Positions 58,592 to 64,000 of a stretch of DNA of 64,000 nt are shown here, one piece after another. Under the pieces are notes generated by a model. It saw nothing but the letters and a program-made list of their open reading frames with translations, had not been told where the DNA came from and made no database searches. Made by a program: the position numbers and the translations under genes. Source of the stretch: Lantana camara. Taxonomy: Eukaryota; Streptophyta; Magnoliopsida; Lamiales; Verbenaceae. Within the stretch, counting starts at the first letter, position 1. Each line of letters opens with the position of its first letter. The stretch covers positions 91,920,501 to 91,984,500 of the forward strand of contig CM074858.1 of NCBI GenBank assembly GCA_037501455.1, read 5' to 3'.

Positions 58592-59507
58592 GGGGAGTTT
58601 TAATGAGGAAGGAGAATCGGGCTTTTGAGGATTCATGGACCTCTCTAGCCACCATGTATGAGGTAGACGGGCTTGCACCCGGAGGAAAAAGGTGTATGTG
58701 TTTATGATTATGATTATGAATGAATATGTATGAATGTGAATGATCGCGAATAAAGAATGAATTGATATGCACACACGAGGAGTAGGTTGGAGATATACGC
58801 CCACCCGCCAGGGCTCACGAATTGACCGCATGAATGATTATGTTTATGAATGAAAATGATCGTTGTAATCCTGAGCGTTGTCTTCCTTTGTTTTACCCAC
58901 TTAGGAAATATTTTAAAAAACCTCGCACATGATTATAGCTTGCATATGTGGGTGTTTAAATTCTGTGAAAATATTATATTATAACCTCTTTTATACCCAC
59001 CAGTCTCCTATAGACTGAACCTGGATTTGTTTTAATTCTTTTGTAGGTTTTGGAGTGCTAGGCGGGGTTTTGGGTCGGTTGAGTCCTGTAGTCAAGTCTG
59101 AGTCACACTACTCGCATACTGTAAATTGATTAAGTTACACATTAAATGTATGAATTGTTATTATTATATTTTTATGTATTCGGGACAGGCTTCTAAGGAT
59201 AGATTGAACCCGTGAATTGTGAAGTTAAGATTTATGATATATGTTTGAAATTTCGGGACTAGGTATTTATGTTAGTTGAACCCGTCAGCTGCTACTTTTA
59301 TTGTGATTGGTATTATGTTTTGCTTCCGCACATGCTCTTATCTTGTGGAATTGTTTCCTTGGTTTCGAGGTTCTAGCTCCCGCCTAGCATAGTGTGTGAG
59401 TGGTCTTCCATTCGCTATGATTCTGATTCGGGTACGGACTTTCCATTTCGTAACCGGGTTTGGGTCATAGTGCAGGGTATGGGGTCCCTTCCGTTTGGGG
59501 TGCTACA
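58592..59507 (+). mobile_element. 3' LTR remnant of element C
   Basis: It repeats the sequence from about 57283 to 58205 of the 5' LTR, with scattered differences, and keeps the intact end GGGGTGCTACA. Confidence 0.92.
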
Positions 59508-59512
59508 AGTTA
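59508..59512. repeat. Target-site duplication of element C, right (AGTTA)
   Basis: Direct repeat of 55248-55252; solo LTR D resumes after it. Confidence 0.95.
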
Positions 59513-59550
59513 TCTAGAACCCTATAACCTTTATGTGGATTTTTGCTAAA

Positions 59551-59598
<48 letters not shown>
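59551..59598. repeat. (AT)n microsatellite in LTR D
   Basis: An uninterrupted AT run of about 24 units. Confidence 0.97.
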
Positions 59599-59601
<3 letters not shown>

Positions 59602-60479
59602 TAATATTTCTAAAACCTCAAGTGATTGGAAAGCAAGCCGTGTTATCGTGTTGAACTGACCGTGTTTTAGCGAGCAATCGTGTATCGTGCACTTTGGGCC
59701 CGAGGGTTAGTGTAACCGGGAAAGCATGGGCTGACAGGTAACTCTGCACTCCCCTCACATCGTGGGGATGAACCCTGAATCCACCAGGAGGTTTGGTGGA
59801 GGAAGGAATCCCATACGTGGAAGTCATGAACCTGACGTACACTGTGATCGTGGATGGTTGAAGGCTAGCTAACCTTCCCATCACCCGGAGGAAAAAGGAG
59901 TCAATGAAACTGCTAATTGATTGTACTGTAATTACTTGCGTGATCACTTAATCAATTGAAACTATCGTGATTGTGCACTGTCGGAGTAAAGGTTAGAGAA
60001 TTGCCCTCACTTGCCGGGCCACTGAATGATTAAAAGTGATTAAAGTGTTAAACTTGATAGTTGTAATCCCGGGCGATGTTTATTTCATTATTAAACTTAT
60101 ATTGTTTCCTTTCTTAAAACTTCACCCGAGATTATGACTTGCATGTTATCTTCGCATATAGTTATTTTTACCCCTCACTCAGTCTTCCATATACTGACAC
60201 CTCCACCTTTCAGGTTCATGCAGGTACGTGCTAGGCGGGAATCGAGTCGAGTCCAGTCTCTACATTCGAGTCTAGCACAGTTCATTTTAATCTTTGTTGC
60301 ATATGAATTATTGTGATTTGTTATGGTACCTTTGGAGAACTGTATACGTTTGTTATAAACTGTACTTGATTAGTGACATATTTAATTACATATGTTTTAG
60401 TTTATGTATTATGCATTGATTGAAGTGATTTGGGGTTAGTCCCGCCTAGCTAGATTGGTTTATTTTATTGTCAACCGTT

Positions 60480-60537
60480 CGCTATAGGTTGGTTCAAGTA
60501 CGGATTACCCATTTTGTATGTGGAGTGACCTATAGTG
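60480..60537 (+). other. LTR-terminal stem-loop (LTR D)
   Basis: CGCTATAGGT (60480-60489) pairs with ACCTATAGTG (60528-60537), ten pairs including one G-U. GTGCGGGGGATGTGG follows. Confidence 0.65.
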
Positions 60538-60571
60538 CGGGGGATGTGGTGATCTCGTCACGGGTGCTACA

Positions 60572-60576
60572 TTTGA
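60572..60576. repeat. Target-site duplication of solo LTR D, right (TTTGA)
   Basis: Direct repeat of 53344-53348. Confidence 0.96.
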
Positions 60577-61045
60577 TCACCTTGAATAAGATGAACTCAA
60601 CTTTCTACTCTCCCACTTGGAATGTGAGTCGGCCATTCTTGATATCTATTAATGCTCCAGCCGTATCTAGGAACGGCCTACCCAAAATGAGAGACATGCT
60701 CTCATCATCATCTATGTCAAGAACCACAAAGTCTCCGGGATATAACATTTACCCACTTTGACCTATACATTCTCGAGTACTCCTATTTGATACTTTACCG
60801 ATTGATTCACGAGTTGTAAAATCATATTAGTCAACTTTAGCTCTTTTAATCCCAAATTCTACAAGTATATGAGGAAATAAAACTCATATTTGCACCCAAA
60901 TCACATAAAACATTATTAAAATATAAAGAACCAAGATTGAGAGGGATAGGAAAACTCCCGGGATCCTTAAGTTTCGGTGGAAGCTTCCTTTGTATAATGG
61001 CACTAGACTCCTCGGCGAGTGCAATGGTAGCAAAGTGATAGGCAA
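60577..61045 (-). pseudogene. pol: Athila-type protease (copy 2)
   Basis: On the minus strand: ATIALAEESSAIIQRKLPPK, LKDPGSFPIPLNLGSLYF and the active-site NVLCDLGANMSFISS, then a decayed stretch leading to VEFILFKVIK, where solo LTR D cuts it. Compared with copy 1 it has an extra stop (near 60840) and weaker wording. Its front joins the gag of element E near 61045. Confidence 0.85.
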
Positions 61046-61594
61046 CTTCTCCAACTCTGAAACTGATCTGCTTCCCTGCTTAAGCTCAGTGAACTCCTTC
61101 AATATTCGGGTGCGAGAAGATGGAGGAATAAACTTGTTTCTGAACTCCCAGTTGAAAACCTCCCAAGTAACTTCCTCACCGGCGGCATCTAGTACAATCC
61201 TGGCACTCTCCCACCAAGAGTATGCCTCACCCTGAATCAAAGAAATTGTATATCGGGCCTTCTCCTACAACTCACACGGGCTAATCTCCTAAATGCTCTC
61301 AACTTCTTTCAGCCACTGCTCGACATGAATATCATTCCCCTTATAGAACTTTGGGGGATGCTGGTTCTGAAATTCTCGGAATGCTGCCGAAATTTGTACT
61401 GGCTGTGGAGGTGGAACTGGTGGTGCTGGAGGAACATACTCCTGGAGCCTCTGATCAATAAGGCCAACCACTGTATTCATGAAGTCCTGTGGCTAAGCCT
61501 GAGGAGGTGAAAGAGGTGGTGATCTCTCATGGCGACGATGATGATGATGTCGATGTCCCGGAGAACGATCACGGTGATGTCTACAGCGAGCCAT
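61045..61594 (-). pseudogene. gag: Element E gag, truncated
   Basis: The ATG at 61594 (minus) opens a basic, His/Arg-rich start (MARCRHHRDRSPGHRHHHHR), then VPPAPPVPPPQPVQISAAFR, HPPKFYKGNDIHVEQWLKEV and the capsid core GEAYSWWESARIVLDAAGEE, WEFRNKFIPPSSRTRILKEF. Stops at three places are TAG where CAG is plausible. It ends at SVSELE, where Athila protease sequence takes over in another frame. Wording is chromovirus-like. Just before the ATG the minus strand reads GATTTCGG, one change from an acceptor like that of element A. Confidence 0.85.
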
Positions 61595-61835
61595 CCCGAA
61601 ATCAAGACATTAGTATGCATGTTCAATTAGTAGGTGCAAATGTGTGCAAATAATTCTCAAGTTGCACATAAATCATATAATTTGAGGAATCCAAAGAGTT
61701 CACATCAATCAAAGAAGTCACATACGTTCAAATAATCCAAGTAACAATGCAAGATTCTCAAGTTGACAATTAGTTCTTATGCCGTGTGACCTAGACTCAC
61801 AAGACACGACACTAGAGACCCGGTTTTGCAACCGG

Positions 61836-61847
61836 GCTCTGATACCA
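61836..61847 (-). other. Primer binding site of element E
   Basis: TGGTATCAGAGC on the minus strand, eight bases after the LTR. Confidence 0.94.
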
Positions 61848-61855
61848 CCTTAGGA

Positions 61856-64000
61856 TGTAGCACCCGGAACGCTAGGTACCACATCCCCCACACTATAGTT
61901 CAATTCAAATATGAAACGGACAATCCATACATGAACCAAAGCTATAGCGAACAGGAGACAATAAAAAAAACCCGACAATAGCTAGGCGGGACTAACCCCA
62001 AACCAAACAATCAATTCACAACAATAAAAGCGAAAGCATAATAATTCATTATCAATTACCAAGTATCAAGTGTCCCAAAAGCATACTATCTACTCATATA
62101 CATATCAATACATTATCATCTCCAAAATATTCCATAAGACATACCAAAATATAAAAAATATTAATACATAAACATAATATGAAGGCGAAGTGTGCTAGAC
62201 CCAAATTAAAGACAAGACTTGACTCTAATTCCCGCCTGGCACGCACCTACGAAACTGAAAGGTTGAGGCGTCAGTCTAAAACAGACTGAGTGAGGGGCAT
62301 AAACAAATATATGCGCACATACATGCAAGTTATAATCTCGGGTAATATTTTGTAAAAGAACAATATAATTCAAGAAAATAAGATATAATATCGCCCGAGG
62401 TTACAACTATCAAGTTTAACAATTAATTCAATTTCAGTCAATCAGTGGCCCGACGAGTGAGGGCAATTCTCCAACCTTACTCCGACTGTGTATAATAATT
62501 AGGTTATCAATGATTTAAGTGATCAAGCAAGTTATTACAAGGCAGTATATTCAGTAGCAGTTTTAGTCTCTTCTTCCTCTGGCTGATGGTGGGTTTGCAA
62601 GGCCCAACCATCCAGTCAAAATATAAGCAGAGGGTACATGAATCCATAAGCCCGGAGCTCCTTCCTCCACTAATCTCCTAGTAGATTCAGGGGTCATCCC
62701 AAAATGGTGAGGATAGCGCTAGAGTTACCCGTCGGTCCATGCTTTCCAAGTTGGCTCAAGCTACTACCCTCGGGCCCACAGTGCAGTATAGTATACTCGC
62801 CAAATACGGTCAGTTCAGTACAGTAGACTCGGTGAAGTTTGAAATCATTTGAGGTTTACGAAAATCTATAGATATAATGATATATTTTGGCCAAAATCCA
62901 CATAAGGGTTGTAAAGGTTCTATATATCTAGAAATTAAACCTCACCTGTGTGACTAAACTAAACAAGGATACAGCTCACGGGGCCTGCTCTTTGTCACCA
63001 GGAAGCTGGTCTATACAAGAAAGACAATTGTCCGTGAGACACGACTTAAATGTACCAATTACAATGAACGGCGTGATCATGAACATTAGAACATGCATTA
63101 ACAATTTATGGAATGATATGATCATATTCAAGCATAAAATGAGCATATAATAACACGTATCGATCAATTATGGCATTAGAAACGGATTTGGAAAACTCAA
63201 TTTTATGCAGAAAATTCATAAAACCCCCTGAGCATGGGAACGATCGTTCTGGTTTTGAACTGAAAATGGGAAGGGTCATTCCTGGCTCCCTGATTCAATC
63301 CCGCACGTCTATAAGAATTTTGCAATTTGTTCACGGCTGGGAACGGTCGTTCCGGCTGTAAACCAAAACTGGGAAAGGTCGTTCCCAGTCTCGTGGGACA
63401 GCTGTCAGGGATGGGAACGGCCGTTACCAGAATGAACTGGGACGGGAAGAGTCGTTCCCCTAATGCAGTTGCAGCAAGAACAGAACAGAAACAGAGGCAT
63501 GCTCGAGCCAAATATCAATCCCAACAAACCATCATAATTCCAACTCCAAATGATATAAATCATGAAATACATACTATCATGCTTAACGCTCCATAATAAC
63601 TCATATAAACACTTAAATCCAAGCTTGATCATCAAGAATCACTCATTTCAAACCTATATGTCAACCTATGCTCCAAGTTCATAAACTTCACAATATATGC
63701 ATCAAATTCAAGCCATGATCAAGTACTCATATCTCCAATAACTAAAACACACTTCATCCAATTCATATAGTAAGCCTAGCTACCATTCAATTCAAGAATT
63801 CATCAAAATCTCCAAAGTTACCTTAAATGAAAGAAATAGAAGAAAAGATGAAGATGTGATGATGATGATGATGCTCCAATGTTCACAAATCCTCCAAAAT
63901 ATAGTTTAAATTGATGAAATACTTTCTTCTCTTGTTGGGGTTTGGATCGGTACAAAAGGGGAAGCAAGAAGCAAGTGTATGTAATGTTTGTATGTATGAA
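61856..64000 (-). mobile_element. 5' LTR of element E (runs out of window)
   Basis: On the minus strand it ends CGGGTGCTACA (61856). It holds the terminal block with CTATAG repeats, six GGGAACGGTCGTTCCC-type palindromes (63236-63460) and a donor-like AAG|GTAACT at 63821 after a leader. The start of the LTR lies beyond the window. Fragment H (28977-29777) belongs to the same family in the opposite orientation. Confidence 0.92.
63236..63460. repeat. GGGAACGRTCGTTCCC palindrome cluster (LTR E)
   Basis: Six units: GGGAACGATCGTTCTGG (63236), GGGAAGGGTCATTCCTGG (63268), GGGAACGGTCGTTCCGG (63339), GGGAAAGGTCGTTCCCAG (63371), GGGAACGGCCGTTACCAG (63413), GGGAAGAGTCGTTCCCC (63444). All have GGGAA/TTCCC-type arms around a variable centre. 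Confidence 0.85.

Larger units (their letters stand above)
55253..59507 (+). mobile_element. Deleted Gypsy element C
   Basis: A full 5' LTR (55253-58205), primer site (58214-58225), about 385 bp of internal sequence, then only the last 915 bp of the 3' LTR (58592-59507). The AGTTA duplication on both sides shows that both outer ends are original, so gag-pol, the polypurine tract and the front of the 3' LTR were lost by an internal deletion. Confidence 0.92.
53349..60571 (+). mobile_element. Solo LTR D (about 3.0 kb), split by element C
   Basis: It consists of 53349-55252 plus 59513-60571, starting TGTAACGCCCC and ending CGGGTGCTACA. TTFGA-type duplication TTTGA flanks it, no primer site or genes belong to it, and removing it rejoins Athila (KVIK then GPII). 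It holds a donor-like CAAG|GTATAT at 53952, an AAATGCCCGTTT palindrome cluster (54334-54420) and the terminal stem-loop (60480-60537). Its U3 lacks the dyad block found in LTRs A, C, F, I and 1. Confidence 0.94.

Noticed and set aside
53349..64000. LTR D and LTR E as an LTR pair
   Set aside because: They are in opposite orientation, and D has its own flanking duplication TTTGA, so D is a solo LTR.

Overview
This is plant nuclear DNA, probably from an angiosperm: it holds Athila-type and chromovirus-type Ty3/Gypsy elements, a Ty1/Copia element with a Met-tRNA primer binding site, and plant-style long LTRs (2-4 kb). I found no host protein-coding gene, tRNA, rRNA or CRISPR array. Essentially the whole 64 kb is a stack of nested LTR retrotransposons.

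The oldest layer is two decayed Athila-type elements on the minus strand. Copy 1 occupies 7678-13927 and 28680-28976. Copy 2 occupies 29778-30680, 52904-53348 and 60577-61045. Later insertions split them at codon resolution. Element A (13928-28674, +, chromovirus, probably Tekay/Del) sits in copy 1 with target-site duplication (TSD) ATCTC, and carries a 3.9-kb solo LTR (I, 21056-24942, -) inside its integrase with TSD CCGAT/CTGAT. Element B (30681-52903, -, chromovirus) sits in copy 2 and is split in its integrase by Copia element G (35183-45019, +, TSD TCCAT). Solo LTR D (53349-60571, +, TSD TTTGA) also sits in copy 2 and contains the shrunken element C (55253-59507, +, TSD AGTTA). The left edge holds element F (2950-7677, -) and an LTR cut by the window start (1-2949, -). 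The right edge holds the 5' LTR and gag start of element E (61045-64000, -), joined to Athila protease.

All coding regions are decayed. Copia G is the youngest-looking: its two LTRs differ by only a few percent by eye and its pol is nearly open. Many stops are TAG where a CAG codon is plausible, as expected from C-to-T change at methylated CHG sites.

The most interesting content is non-coding structure in the element leaders. (1) The Copia leader has four stem-loops at 38627-38967 that show the same 17-18-nt loop on stems of different sequence. (2) The Gypsy LTRs share one layout: a U3 dyad, a CT-rich leader, a splice-donor-like AAG|GT, a cluster of GC-rich palindromes whose motif differs by family, and a stem-loop just before the LTR end and primer site. 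Stem changes are compensated between copies. In element A a matching acceptor sits one base before the gag ATG, so the palindromes would remain only in unspliced genomic RNA, the position expected of a packaging or dimerisation signal. That role is inference. (3) Element B has an extra reading frame of about 212 codons between primer site and gag.
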